Origin: DASUBV01 sp035532295
GTDB taxonomy: Bacteria > Actinomycetota > Actinomycetes > Streptosporangiales > Streptosporangiaceae
Assembly (NCBI GenBank): GCA_035532295.1
Contig: DATKRH010000112.1
Span: 3,797 to 67,796 of the forward strand
Reading direction: 5' to 3'
Length of the DNA stretch: 64,000 bases
Each line of letters opens with the position of its first letter. Position 1 is the first letter of the stretch. The position numbers were made by a program, and so were the translations under genes. The notes below the pieces were generated by a model. That model was not told the DNA's origin, searched no databases, and was given only the letters and a program-made list of their open reading frames with translations. This document shows, piece by piece, positions 17,133 to 25,233 of the stretch.

Positions 17133-18086
17133 TCAGGTCAGGCCGAGCATGACCACTCCGGCGGCTATGCAGCTCACCCCGACCACCTGGCGGCCGCTGA
17201 GCCGCTCGCGGAACATCAGGATGCCGGCGACCAGGGCGAGGGCCGGGTAGAGGCTGGACACGGCTGCGGTCACCGCGACCTGGCCGACCTGGCCGCCGCG
17301 CGAGAACGCCAGCAGGGCCCCGACCTCGGTCAGCCCGGCCGTGGCGGCCCACATCAGGCCCGGGGCCTGGCCCCGGAGCGGCCTGGGCCTGCCCAGCAGA
17401 GGCAGCGCCAGGAGCAGCGCGGTGACCGACGCGGCGTAGGCCACGAGCGTGGACGGCAGCCAGCCCGCGCCGGCGGAGTAGCGACCGAGGAGGAACGCGC
17501 CGACGCCGTAGGTGGTCGCGGACGCGAAGGCCAGCGGGATGCCGGGCCGCGGGATGCCGCGGGCGAGCACGGCCGACCCCGCGATCCCAGCCGAGCCGCG
17601 GATCCCGCCCGCGCCTGTCACCACGCCGGCCGCAGCCGGGACGCCGCCAGCGGCCGGGACGGCGGCGGGAGCGTCCGCGGGCGTGCGGGCCGCGGCCATG
17701 GCGATCCCGGCCACTGACAGGACGACCCCGGCGCCGCCGATGCCGCCGATGCGCTCGCCGAGCACGGCCACCGCCAGCAGCGCCGTCACGCCGCCATAGG
17801 TCGCGCCAATCGCGCTGACCAGGCCGACTGGCCCGCATTCCAGCGCGCGGTAGTAGCACAGCCAGCCGAGCAGGCCCAGCACGCCGGCACCCGACAGCCC
17901 GACGGCCGTGGTGCCGCCGACGGCGGCCAGCGACGGACGCAGCAGGGCCGCCAGCACTACGAGCACCGCCAGGCCCAGCACCTGGCTGACGAGGACGGCG
18001 GCATAGGTGCCGATCCGCCTGGCGGCGCTGGCGGCCGCGATCGTGGAGATGCCCCAGGCAGCCGCGGCGAGAAGCCCGTAGGTCAT
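17133..18086 (-). CDS. DMT superfamily (EamA-type) transporter
   Basis: 317 aa from MTYGLLAAAAWGISTIAAASAARRIG; in-frame codons upstream of this ATG are basic and unlike a membrane protein. Two EamA repeats of about five helices each can be seen, the second starting near residue 165 (ASATTYGVGAFLLGRYSAGAGW), separated by a Gly/Ala/Pro-rich loop. The glutamate and glycine pattern LTEVGALLAFSRGGQVGQVAV...SSLYPALALV matches the drug/metabolite exporter repeat. The solute is unknown. It converges on the GH38 gene with 29 bp between them, so it is not in that operon. Confidence 0.88.
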   Translation of the reverse strand: MTYGLLAAAAWGISTIAAASAARRIGTYAAVLVSQVLGLAVLVVLAALLRPSLAAVGGTTAVGLSGAGVLGLLGWLCYYRALECGPVGLVSAIGATYGGVTALLAVAVLGERIGGIGGAGVVLSVAGIAMAAARTPADAPAAVPAAGGVPAAAGVVTGAGGIRGSAGIAGSAVLARGIPRPGIPLAFASATTYGVGAFLLGRYSAGAGWLPSTLVAYAASVTALLLALPLLGRPRPLRGQAPGLMWAATAGLTEVGALLAFSRGGQVGQVAVTAAVSSLYPALALVAGILMFRERLSGRQVVGVSCIAAGVVMLGLT

Positions 18087-18378
18087 GCCGCCGCGTCTTC
18101 CCCGGCGGCGGTCTCGGGGGCTGTCCCGGGACCACGCTCCGCACGTCTTCCGGCATCGCTCGCAGCATCTAGCCAGGCAAATTGCATCACGCAAGGTGAC
18201 GATAGACCACGGCCAGTTACTAAGTCCCGGCGATGTGCGTATTAGCCCAGGTCAATAGCTGCTTATAGCGCTCAAACCCGAGAAGAGTCACCCAAGGTTC
18301 ACCCCCGCGGACAGCCGACAGGAAACCCCGGATGGTGCGACAATAGGACAGGGCCGCGTCAACCATCCCAGAAGGACG

Positions 18379-20934
18379 ATGACCACCGAGATTCTACTCA
18401 GCGCCGGGAACCTGCCGGCCGAGCCCAACAGCTTCGTTGGGCGCGAGCGCGACCTGGCGGAGCTCGCGCTGCTGCTCACGGACGTCCGGGCGCTGACGCT
18501 CTGCGGGCCCGGCGGCATCGGGAAGACCCGGCTGGCGGTCCGGCTCGGCGCGGGCCTGGCCCCGGACTTCCCCGATGGCGCCTGGCTCGCAGAGCTGGCT
18601 GACCTGCGCGATCCTGACCTGGTGGCCCGCCGGGTGGCCACCACGCTGGGTATCCGCGAGGAGCCCGGCCGGTCGCTGACCGAGACGCTGTCTGACGCGC
18701 TGCGCTCGCGCGACCTGCTGCTCATCCTCGACACCTGCGAGCACCTGGTCGAGGCGTGCGCGCTGCTGGTGCAGCGGCTGCTGGCCGGCTGCCGGGGCAT
18801 CCGCGTGGTCGCGACCAGCCGGGAGCCGCTGCGGGTGCGCGGCGAGACGGTCTGGCGGGTACCGCCGCTTGAGCTGCCGGCGGCGCTGGAGCAGCTGAGC
18901 CCGCAGGAGATGCTCGGGCACGAGGCCGTGCGCCTGTTCACCGACCGCGCCGCGGCGGTGCGGCCGGGGTTCGCGCTCACCGCCGAGAACGCGCAGTCGG
19001 TGGCGCGGCTGTGCCGGATGCTGGATGGCATCCCGCTGGCCATCGAACTGGCCGCCGCGCGAATCCGCGCGCTATCGGTCGACCAGGTCGCCGACCGGCT
19101 CGGCGACCGGTTCCAGCTACTGGCTTCCGGGGACCGCACCGCGCCGATGCGCCAGCAGACGCTGCGCGCGGCCGTGGACTGGAGTTATGAGCTGCTCACC
19201 GGGCCAGAGCAGGCGCTGCTGCGCCGGCTGTCGGTGTTCTCCGGGTGCAACCTCGAGATGGCCGAGCAGGTCTGCGCTGATAAGCAGATCCGGGCTGACG
19301 ACGTGCTCGACCTGCTCGCCGCGCTGATCGACAAGTCGCTGGTCAGCCTGGACGGCGAACTGGCCGGCGATACCCGGTACCGGCTGCTCGACACGATCGG
19401 CGAGTACGCCGCCGACCGGCTGGCTACTTCCGGCGAGCAGCCGGCGGTCCGGGCGGCGCACCGCGACTACCTGCTGCGGCTGGGCGAAGGCATCGTGGCG
19501 CAGGCCTTCCTGCGCGGCGACCCGCCCTGGGCCGACCGGGTGGCGATGTACCACCGGATGGACATTGAGCGCCCCAATTTCCGCCATGCCCTGTCGGAAT
19601 GCCTGAGCCGCGAGGATGCGGAGCTAGGCCTGCGGCTGTGCCTGGCGCTGCACAGCGCGTGGGTGGCCTCCGGCGACGTGACCGAGGGCATCGCCTGGTT
19701 CGACAGGTTCCTCGCGCTGGCCGCCCCGACATCGTCCGACATCCGGGCGCGCGCCCTGGTCCACCGCGCCGAGCTTGCCCTGGAGCAGCAGGACTATCCG
19801 ACCGCCGGCGAGCGCGCTCGGGCCAGCCTGGACCTCTTCCAGTCGGCCGCCGAGCCCGGCGAGGCGAGCGCCCTGCGCATCCTTTCCCTGGTCGAGCTGC
19901 AGGCTGGCCACGCCGACGAGGCCCTGGACAGTGTCAACGCGGCGGTCGAGGCTGCCCGCAAGGCCGGGGACTGCTGGCAGGAAGGACTGGCCCTGGCCAG
20001 GAAGGCGTCGGTCCTGGCCCGCCTGACCAGGCTGGGCGACGCGCAGCAGACCTTCGAGGCGGCCCTGGAAACGCTGCGGGACAACAACGGCTGGGGCGTG
20101 GCGCAGACGCTGTACGGGTTCGGCGCCCTGGCCCGCCAGCGTGGCGACAACGCCGCCGCGCTGGCGCACTTCCGCTCCGCCCTCGCGCTGTACCGGCAGA
20201 TCGACGCCAGGCCGGAGATGGCCAGGTGCCTGGCCGGGATCGGCTGGGTAGCGCTGTCCCAGCTAGAGCTGGAGGCTGCCGCCGCGAGCCTGAGCGAGAG
20301 CATCCAGCTGAGCCTGGCTACCGGCCAGCGGCTGTCCATCGCCCGCGGAATCGAGGCATTCGCGGCCCTCGCCGTCCTCCGGGACGACCTGGCCGCGGCG
20401 GCCAAGCTCGCGAGCGCGGGATCCGCGCTGCGCTCCGCCCTCGGCCAGGCCGCATCGCCGGGCGCCCTGCGCCGCGCGGGCTCGCTCCTGGAGGCGGCGC
20501 GGCGGCGGCTGGGGGCGGCGGCCGTCGCCGCCCTGGTTGTCGAGGGCGAGCAGCTGACGGCGCATGAGGCGGTCGCCTTCGCGTTGCGTTCCCGCCGCGG
20601 CGGTCCTGGCGGCGCGCCGGGCGCGACCGACGAGAGCACCCCGAGCGCCCCGGCCACTCCGAGCGCCGGGAACGCCCAGCCCGGCCAGGCCCCGGCCAGG
20701 CACGGGGATGCCCTCGTCGGCGATGGCATGCCGACCGTGCTGACCGTCCGCGAGCTGGAAATCGCCGGGCTGGTCGCGCGCGGCCTGTCCAACCGCGGCA
20801 TCGCCGCCGAGCTCACCATCAGCCCGGCCACCGCGGCACGGCACGTGGCCAACATCTTCGGCAAGCTGGGCTTCAGCTCCAGGGCCCAGGTGGCGGCGTG
20901 GGCGGCCGAGCGCGAGCTGGGCAACCGCGCCTGA
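18379..20934 (+). CDS. Large LuxR-type regulator: NB-ARC/AAA ATPase + TPR + C-terminal HTH
   Basis: 851 aa. The N-terminal nucleotide-binding module starts FVGRERDLAELALLL, with Walker A GPGGIGKTRLAVRL (about 43-56), Walker B LLLILDTCEHL and the sensor ATSREPLRV. It is followed by winged-helix text and about 300 residues of TPR-like helical repeats (ARALVHRAELALEQQDY through EMARCLAGIGWVALSQ). The C-terminal LuxR HTH is LTVRELEIAGLVARGLSNRGIAAELTISPATAARHV (about 788-845). SD AGAAGGA precedes the ATG. Such proteins are signal-dependent ATPase switches in actinomycetes. Target genes are unknown; the degenerate acyl-ligase gene downstream is the nearest plus-strand candidate. Confidence 0.92.
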   Translation: MTTEILLSAGNLPAEPNSFVGRERDLAELALLLTDVRALTLCGPGGIGKTRLAVRLGAGLAPDFPDGAWLAELADLRDPDLVARRVATTLGIREEPGRSLTETLSDALRSRDLLLILDTCEHLVEACALLVQRLLAGCRGIRVVATSREPLRVRGETVWRVPPLELPAALEQLSPQEMLGHEAVRLFTDRAAAVRPGFALTAENAQSVARLCRMLDGIPLAIELAAARIRALSVDQVADRLGDRFQLLASGDRTAPMRQQTLRAAVDWSYELLTGPEQALLRRLSVFSGCNLEMAEQVCADKQIRADDVLDLLAALIDKSLVSLDGELAGDTRYRLLDTIGEYAADRLATSGEQPAVRAAHRDYLLRLGEGIVAQAFLRGDPPWADRVAMYHRMDIERPNFRHALSECLSREDAELGLRLCLALHSAWVASGDVTEGIAWFDRFLALAAPTSSDIRARALVHRAELALEQQDYPTAGERARASLDLFQSAAEPGEASALRILSLVELQAGHADEALDSVNAAVEAARKAGDCWQEGLALARKASVLARLTRLGDAQQTFEAALETLRDNNGWGVAQTLYGFGALARQRGDNAAALAHFRSALALYRQIDARPEMARCLAGIGWVALSQLELEAAAASLSESIQLSLATGQRLSIARGIEAFAALAVLRDDLAAAAKLASAGSALRSALGQAASPGALRRAGSLLEAARRRLGAAAVAALVVEGEQLTAHEAVAFALRSRRGGPGGAPGATDESTPSAPATPSAGNAQPGQAPARHGDALVGDGMPTVLTVRELEIAGLVARGLSNRGIAAELTISPATAARHVANIFGKLGFSSRAQVAAWAAERELGNRA

Positions 20935-20960
20935 GCCGCGCGGCCAGCTCCACCGCGGCT
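20934..20960 (+). terminator. Possible intrinsic terminator hairpin after the LuxR-type gene
   Basis: AGCCGCG (20934-20940) pairs with CGCGGCT (20954-20960) over a 13-nt loop directly at the stop codon. There is no T-tract, as is common in high-GC actinomycetes, so the call rests on the 7-bp GC stem and its position. Confidence 0.4.
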
Positions 20961-21439
20961 ACGCCTCGGGCCTGATCATGTACACACGGCCGTGACCTGC
21001 TCCGACGCCCGAGCTGCACATCGGAATGGCTCATTCGGCGCATGTGCCGCGCAGCCGCGCGGCCTAACTTCGTAAACGAGGCGCGGTGCGGCCCCGGCGC
21101 GTCCGGCCACCAGGAGGGGGGTGGCCGGCCTGGTCGGGGCCGCACCGGCGCATCGCCCGCAGCGGAGCCTGGTCAGCCGGGCCAGTAGGTCCAGCAGGGC
21201 CAGCAGGTCCAGTAGGTCCGGCCAGTCCGGTCGCCTGATGTACATACCCGGCTACATATTCCTGACGATGCGGCGGCGGCACCGTATGCGTAACGTTATG
21301 CACACGGGCCGCCACCACAATCACGGGAGCGACACGACAGCAGCACGAGACAGCGGCACCGGCGAGACAGCGCCCCTGACGAGACAGCGCCCCTGAATGG
21401 CGCGCCGCGTGTATGACGGCGGGAAGGTTGCGGAAGACC
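20961..21439. other. Gene-free stretch with palindrome and 9-bp direct repeats
   Basis: No convincing coding frame. It contains degenerate 9-bp direct repeats (cag[tc]aggtc-like, about 21183-21228) and a near-perfect palindrome at 21284-21305. The last 150 bp are poorer in GC, as in a promoter region of the following gene. Confidence 0.5.
21284..21305. promoter_or_regulatory. 22-bp near-palindrome, candidate operator
   Basis: The core TGCGTAACGTTATGCA (21287-21302) has 8-bp arms with a single mismatch around TAAC/GTTA; flanks extend the symmetry to 11-bp arms with two mismatches. It lies about 135 bp upstream of the acyl-ligase-like gene, so it may be an operator of that gene. The binding protein is unknown. 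Confidence 0.4.
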
Positions 21440-22270
21440 ATGACGACCGCAGAAGCATCGGTCGGGGAGCCGACAGTCACCCAGCGCCTGCTGGCGAGCG
21501 CCGCGGCTCGCGGCTCGCACGTGGCGCTGGTGGGCGGCTGCGGTGGTTCCCCGTGTTCCTACCCCGAGCTCGCGGTCACGCTGCAGCGCGCGGCGGCGGG
21601 CCTGGCCTGGCGCGGGGTCCGGCCGCGGGACGTGGTCGGCGTGTACGTGGCCGACGCGGCTTGCTACATACTCGCCTGCCATGCGATCCGGGCCGCCGGC
21701 GCCGTGCCCTCACCGGTCTCCGGCGAGCTGCCGGTCCCGGAGATCGCCGGACAGCTCGCGGACTGCGGGGCCCGCGTGCTCATCACCTCGCAGGCGCTGG
21801 CGGCGGCCGGGCTGGCGGCCGCCGACAGGTCCTGGGTACGCCAGGTGATCTCCTTCGGAGAGGCCGCCGGCGCGATGCCGTTCGCCTCGCTGCTCGGGCT
21901 CGGCTCCCTGCGCCCGACCGCCGCCCGGAGTCACGACCTCGCCCTGCTGCCGTATGTGCGGCGCGCGGACGGAACCCTCGGCCAGGCCGGCATCACGCAC
22001 CTGGACATGGCGGCCGAGCTGGTCAGGCTGTGCGCCGACGCCGGGATCACCGAGCGGGATATAGTCCTGGCCGCACCGCCGGCCGGCGACGGGCGGGCCT
22101 ACACCGCCCTGGTCGATCATGCGCTGATGCGCGGCTCGACCGTGGTGTCTGCCCAGGCGTGCGAGCTGGCGGCGATGGCCGTCACGCATCAGGCCACGGC
22201 GGCGATCGTGCCCGCCAGCATCGACCTGGCGGAAAGCCCGCCGCTCAAGCTGCTCGCCATCGACTGCTGA
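21440..22270 (+). CDS. Stand-alone N-terminal half of an AMP-binding (ANL) acyl-CoA-synthetase-like protein, degenerate
   Basis: 276 aa from MTTAEASVGEPTVTQ; a slightly earlier ATG at 21413 lacks a ribosome site. YPELAVTLQRAAAGLAWRGVRPRDVVGVYVADAACYI is the standard N-terminal ANL module. The text then follows the family to the strand where the P-loop SSGTTGxPK should be, but reads LLPYVRRADGTLGQAGITH. The protein ends at PPLKLLAIDC, about half the normal 500-550 aa, without the adenylate motifs or the C-terminal subdomain. It cannot be an active ligase. The frame is intact and codon use is normal, so it may be a retained non-catalytic protein or a recent remnant. It converges on lrp. Confidence 0.65.
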   Translation: MTTAEASVGEPTVTQRLLASAAARGSHVALVGGCGGSPCSYPELAVTLQRAAAGLAWRGVRPRDVVGVYVADAACYILACHAIRAAGAVPSPVSGELPVPEIAGQLADCGARVLITSQALAAAGLAAADRSWVRQVISFGEAAGAMPFASLLGLGSLRPTAARSHDLALLPYVRRADGTLGQAGITHLDMAAELVRLCADAGITERDIVLAAPPAGDGRAYTALVDHALMRGSTVVSAQACELAAMAVTHQATAAIVPASIDLAESPPLKLLAIDC

Positions 22271-22293
22271 CGTCGGCGGTCACAGGTCGGCGG

Positions 22294-22734
22294 TCACAGG
22301 TCGGGCGGCCGGTTCTCGTAGGGCGTGCTGAGCACGATCGTGGTGCGCGTCGACACCCCGGCGGCGGTGCGGATCTCCTGCAGCAGGTTCTCCAGGGCGG
22401 CCGGCGAGGCGACCCGGACCTTGAGGATGTAGTTCTCCTCCCCCGCGACGCTATAGCAGGCCTCGATGGCCGCCAGGTGCGCCAGCCGCTCGGGCGCGTC
22501 ATCGGGCGCGGCGGCATCGAAGGGCCTGATCGAGATGAAGGCGGTCAGCGGCAGTCCTGCCTCGTCCGCCTTGATCAGTGCGGCGTAGCCGCTGATCAGG
22601 CCGCGCTCCTCCAGGCGGCGGACTCGCTGCTGGGCGGCCGACACCGACAGCCCGGTCTGCCGGGCCAGCTCGGTAAAGCTCATCCGGCCATCTCGCGCCA
22701 GCAGCCAGACGATCTTCCGGTTAGTCTCCTCCAC
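22294..22734 (-). CDS. Lrp/AsnC family transcriptional regulator
   Basis: 146 aa, starting at the GTG giving VEETNRKIVWLLARDGRMSF; in-frame codons upstream are not family-like. The N-terminal HTH (FTELARQTGLSVSAAQQRVRRLEERGLI) is followed by the RAM/AsnC effector domain (LTAFISIRPF, IEACYSVAGEENYILKVRV), which binds amino acids and builds octamers. It is divergent from the MsiK-like ATPase gene, with 176 bp between starts including the symmetric ACACCTGTGT at 22801-22810. It may respond to an amino acid; no adjacent amino-acid gene identifies the effector. The 3' end lies in a 14-bp tandem duplication. Confidence 0.92.
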   Translation of the reverse strand: MEETNRKIVWLLARDGRMSFTELARQTGLSVSAAQQRVRRLEERGLISGYAALIKADEAGLPLTAFISIRPFDAAAPDDAPERLAHLAAIEACYSVAGEENYILKVRVASPAALENLLQEIRTAAGVSTRTTIVLSTPYENRPPDL

Positions 22735-22910
22735 CCGGAAACCGTAGCGCCTGCCGCGAGCGCAGCTGACGGCGCAGGTAACGGCCAGGTCTCGTGGCTC
22801 ACACCTGTGTAACGCTAAGGTCGCCGATCTGTCACAAATGAGCATCCCCCCGGTATTCTCGCCACAACGGCCATCGCGGGCCGGGAAGCCAGCCGAACTG
22901 GGAGACGTCA

Positions 22911-24149
22911 GTGGCGCAGATCGTGCTTGACCAGGTGGACAAGGTCTATCCGGGCGGGGCCAAAGGGATCGACGGCCTGAGCCTGGACATCACCGATGGC
23001 GAGTTCATGGTGCTTGTCGGCCCGTCTGGCTGCGGCAAGTCGACCGCCCTGCGATCCATCGCCGGGCTGGAGGAGATCACGTCCGGCACGATCACCATCG
23101 GCAGCCGGGTCGTGAACGACCTGCCGCCCAAGGATCGTGACATCGCCATGGTCTTCCAGAACTACGCGCTCTATCCGCACATGACCGTGGAGCAGAACCT
23201 CGCCTTCGGCCTGGAGCAGCGCAAGACCCCCAAGGACGAGATCAAGCGCCGGGTCACCGAGGTAGCCCGGATGCTGGGCCTGGAGGAGTACCTCAAGCGC
23301 AAGCCCGCCGCGCTGTCGGGCGGCCAGCGCCAGCGCGTCGCGATGGGCCGCGCGATCGTCCGGGAGCCGCAGGCGTTCCTGATGGACGAGCCGTTGTCGA
23401 ACCTCGACGCCAAGCTCCGCGTCTCGATGCGGGCGTCGCTGTCCCAGCTGCACGAGCGGCTGGGCGTGACGACGGTCTACGTGACTCACGACCAGGTCGA
23501 GGCCATGACCCTCGGGCAGCGGGTCTGCGTGCTGCGCGACGGCAAGCTGCAGCAGGTCGACAGCCCGCAGACGCTGTACAACTCGCCGGTCAATCTGTTC
23601 GTGGCCGGTTTCATCGGATCTCCCGCGATGAACTTCGCCACCGCCACCCTGGTCCGCGACGACGGCCCCGCCGTCACCTTCGCCGGGTACCGGCTGGCCA
23701 TCCCCCCGTCCCTGCTCACCGCGCGGCCCGGGCTGGACGACTACTTCGGCCGCGAGTTCATCCTCGGGATCCGGCCCTCCGACTTCGAGGATGCGGAACT
23801 GGCCGACGCTGGCTGGCCGCGGATGCCGGTCACGACGACCGTTACCGAGGAACTCGGCAGCGAGATCAACGTCATCTTCAGCATCGACGCGCCGCCGGTC
23901 CAGCACGCCAGCATCAGCCAGGCGGCGACCGACGACCCGGACGACGAGGCCATCCCGCTCGCGGGCGGCAACAAGACGATGTGGACGGCGCGGGTGGCCG
24001 CCCGCAGCTCGATCAAGCCGGGCCACTCAGCGGATCTCGCCGTGGACAACACGAACCTGCAGTTCTTCGACTCCGACAGCGGCCTGGCGATCGGCCACCC
24101 CGCGCACCCCGCGCACCCCGCGCACCCCGCGGCGGTGACCACCGCCTAG
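22911..24149 (+). CDS. Sugar ABC transporter ATP-binding protein, MsiK/UgpC type
   Basis: 412 aa from a GTG start. Walker A GPSGCGKST, Q-loop MVFQNYALYPHMTV, signature LSGGQRQRVAMGRA, Walker B AFLMDEPLSNLDAKLR and switch VTHDQVEAMTLGQ are followed by a C-terminal OB-fold (TOBE) regulatory domain (GSPAMNFATATL onward; ILGIRPSDFE). This is the multi-purpose ATPase family that energises several MalFG-type sugar permeases in actinomycetes. It is monocistronic here. The sugar importer at 29.2-33.7 kb has no ATPase, making this a likely partner. The C-terminus ends in an HPA tandem repeat. Confidence 0.92.
   Translation: MAQIVLDQVDKVYPGGAKGIDGLSLDITDGEFMVLVGPSGCGKSTALRSIAGLEEITSGTITIGSRVVNDLPPKDRDIAMVFQNYALYPHMTVEQNLAFGLEQRKTPKDEIKRRVTEVARMLGLEEYLKRKPAALSGGQRQRVAMGRAIVREPQAFLMDEPLSNLDAKLRVSMRASLSQLHERLGVTTVYVTHDQVEAMTLGQRVCVLRDGKLQQVDSPQTLYNSPVNLFVAGFIGSPAMNFATATLVRDDGPAVTFAGYRLAIPPSLLTARPGLDDYFGREFILGIRPSDFEDAELADAGWPRMPVTTTVTEELGSEINVIFSIDAPPVQHASISQAATDDPDDEAIPLAGGNKTMWTARVAARSSIKPGHSADLAVDNTNLQFFDSDSGLAIGHPAHPAHPAHPAAVTTA
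24096..24131 (+). repeat. 9-bp tandem repeat, 4 units, at the 3' end of the MsiK-like gene
   Basis: Four perfect or near-perfect copies of caccccgcg encode HPA-HPA-HPA-HPA just before the stop codon, beyond the TOBE domain. Copy number could change without affecting the ATPase fold. Confidence 0.88.
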
Positions 24150-24160
24150 CGACGACGCGG

Positions 24161-24190
24161 AGGGGCCGGTCCCGCACGGGGCCGGCCCTT
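24161..24190. terminator. Bidirectional hairpin terminator between convergent MsiK-like and epimerase genes
   Basis: AGGGGCCGG (24161-24169) pairs with CCGGCCCTT (24182-24190), 9 bp with one G-U, loop 12 nt. It lies between two convergent stop codons and ends in TT on the plus strand. Confidence 0.6.
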
Positions 24191-24199
24191 CGGCGGCTG

Positions 24200-25162
24200 C
24201 TATGGCTTTCCTCGTGCGAGCAACTTCCCCTCGTCGTCGGCCGACAGCCCGCGCGACAGCGGCGGCTCGCCGTGCTCGCGGTCCCAGGCGAGCACGTCGG
24301 CCGCGGTGACCGCCAGCGGAGTGGCGGGCAGGCCGGCGGCCCGGGCGCGCGCCGGGCTGCGCTGCTGCCCCGGCCACTGCTCCTCGGCCCGGACCAGCGG
24401 GAACAGCGGCGGCACGGATTCGGGTGGCACCGGCGCGATCTCGACCTGGCTGCCCGCCGCCCGCGCGCAGGTCTCGATCAGCCCGGACATCGTGACCGGC
24501 TCGGCCGGGCCCACCGCGTGGAACGCACCGGGCCGGTCGTCGGACAGCAGTCGCAGCACCAGCCGGGCCAGGTCGCGCGAGTCGATCACCTGGACCGGCT
24601 GCTCCGGCCGGCCGGGCAGGGCCAGCCGGCCGCCTCGCGCGGCCCGGCGCACCCAGTAGGTGAGGCCGTCTTGCGGGTCGTGCGGCCCGGCCACCTTGCC
24701 CGGCCGGACGATCGTGGCCCGGTCGCCGTAGCGGGCCACGACGTCGTCCTCGCAGGCGACCTTGAGCGGCCCGTAGGTGTGCTCGTGGAGTTCCTCGGTG
24801 TCGCGCACCGGCGGCCGGCGCGGGGTGTCCTCGTCCGAGCCGGGCCCGACACCGGTCTGGACGTACACCGCGTGGCTGGAGATGAACAGGTAACGGCCGA
24901 CCCGGTCGCGCAGCGCGTCCATCGCCTGGCCGACGTGCCGCGGCACGTACCCGCTCACGTCGACGACCGCGTCCCAGGTACCCTCGCGCAGGGCCGCGTA
25001 GTCGCCGGTGTCCCGGTCGCCGATCCGCCGCGCCGCCGCCGGGAACAGTTCGGTCCCGGTCTGGCCCCGGCCGAACAGGGTCACCCCGGTGCCGTCCCGC
25101 AGGGCCTGCTCGACGATCGCCCGGCCTACGAACGACGTGCCGCCCAGCACAAGAATCCGCAT
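24200..25162 (-). CDS. NAD(P)-dependent epimerase/dehydratase-like SDR protein
   Basis: 320 aa extended SDR fold. The nucleotide motif is LVLGGTSFVGRAIVEQAL (GxxxFxG); YGPLKVACE supplies the Tyr and Lys of the YxxxK site, and an SSHAVY segment provides the serine. The N-terminal reading resembles the atypical 'reductase/RNA-binding CSP41-like' epimerases of actinomycetes more than UDP-sugar epimerases. The substrate is unknown. A TAGCAT hexamer (25172-25177, minus strand) stands 9 nt before the ATG with no Shine-Dalgarno, so a nearly leaderless transcript is possible. Confidence 0.82.
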   Translation of the reverse strand: MRILVLGGTSFVGRAIVEQALRDGTGVTLFGRGQTGTELFPAAARRIGDRDTGDYAALREGTWDAVVDVSGYVPRHVGQAMDALRDRVGRYLFISSHAVYVQTGVGPGSDEDTPRRPPVRDTEELHEHTYGPLKVACEDDVVARYGDRATIVRPGKVAGPHDPQDGLTYWVRRAARGGRLALPGRPEQPVQVIDSRDLARLVLRLLSDDRPGAFHAVGPAEPVTMSGLIETCARAAGSQVEIAPVPPESVPPLFPLVRAEEQWPGQQRSPARARAAGLPATPLAVTAADVLAWDREHGEPPLSRGLSADDEGKLLARGKP

Positions 25163-25233
25163 AACGCCCAGATGCTAGCCCAGTGCGGGAATGGAAGCCG
25201 TCTAGCCCGGTGGCCAGCTGGCGCCAGGCCCGG

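Noticed and set aside
16213..18168. Minus-strand frame of about 650 codons across the GH38 3' end and the DMT gene
   Set aside because: The transporter motifs are in a different phase; this frame is Arg-rich shadow sequence.
18182..18194. TTGCATCACGCAA as an operator of the large LuxR-type regulator gene
   Set aside because: Short, one mismatch, nearly 200 bp from the gene; such dyads occur by chance too often to call.
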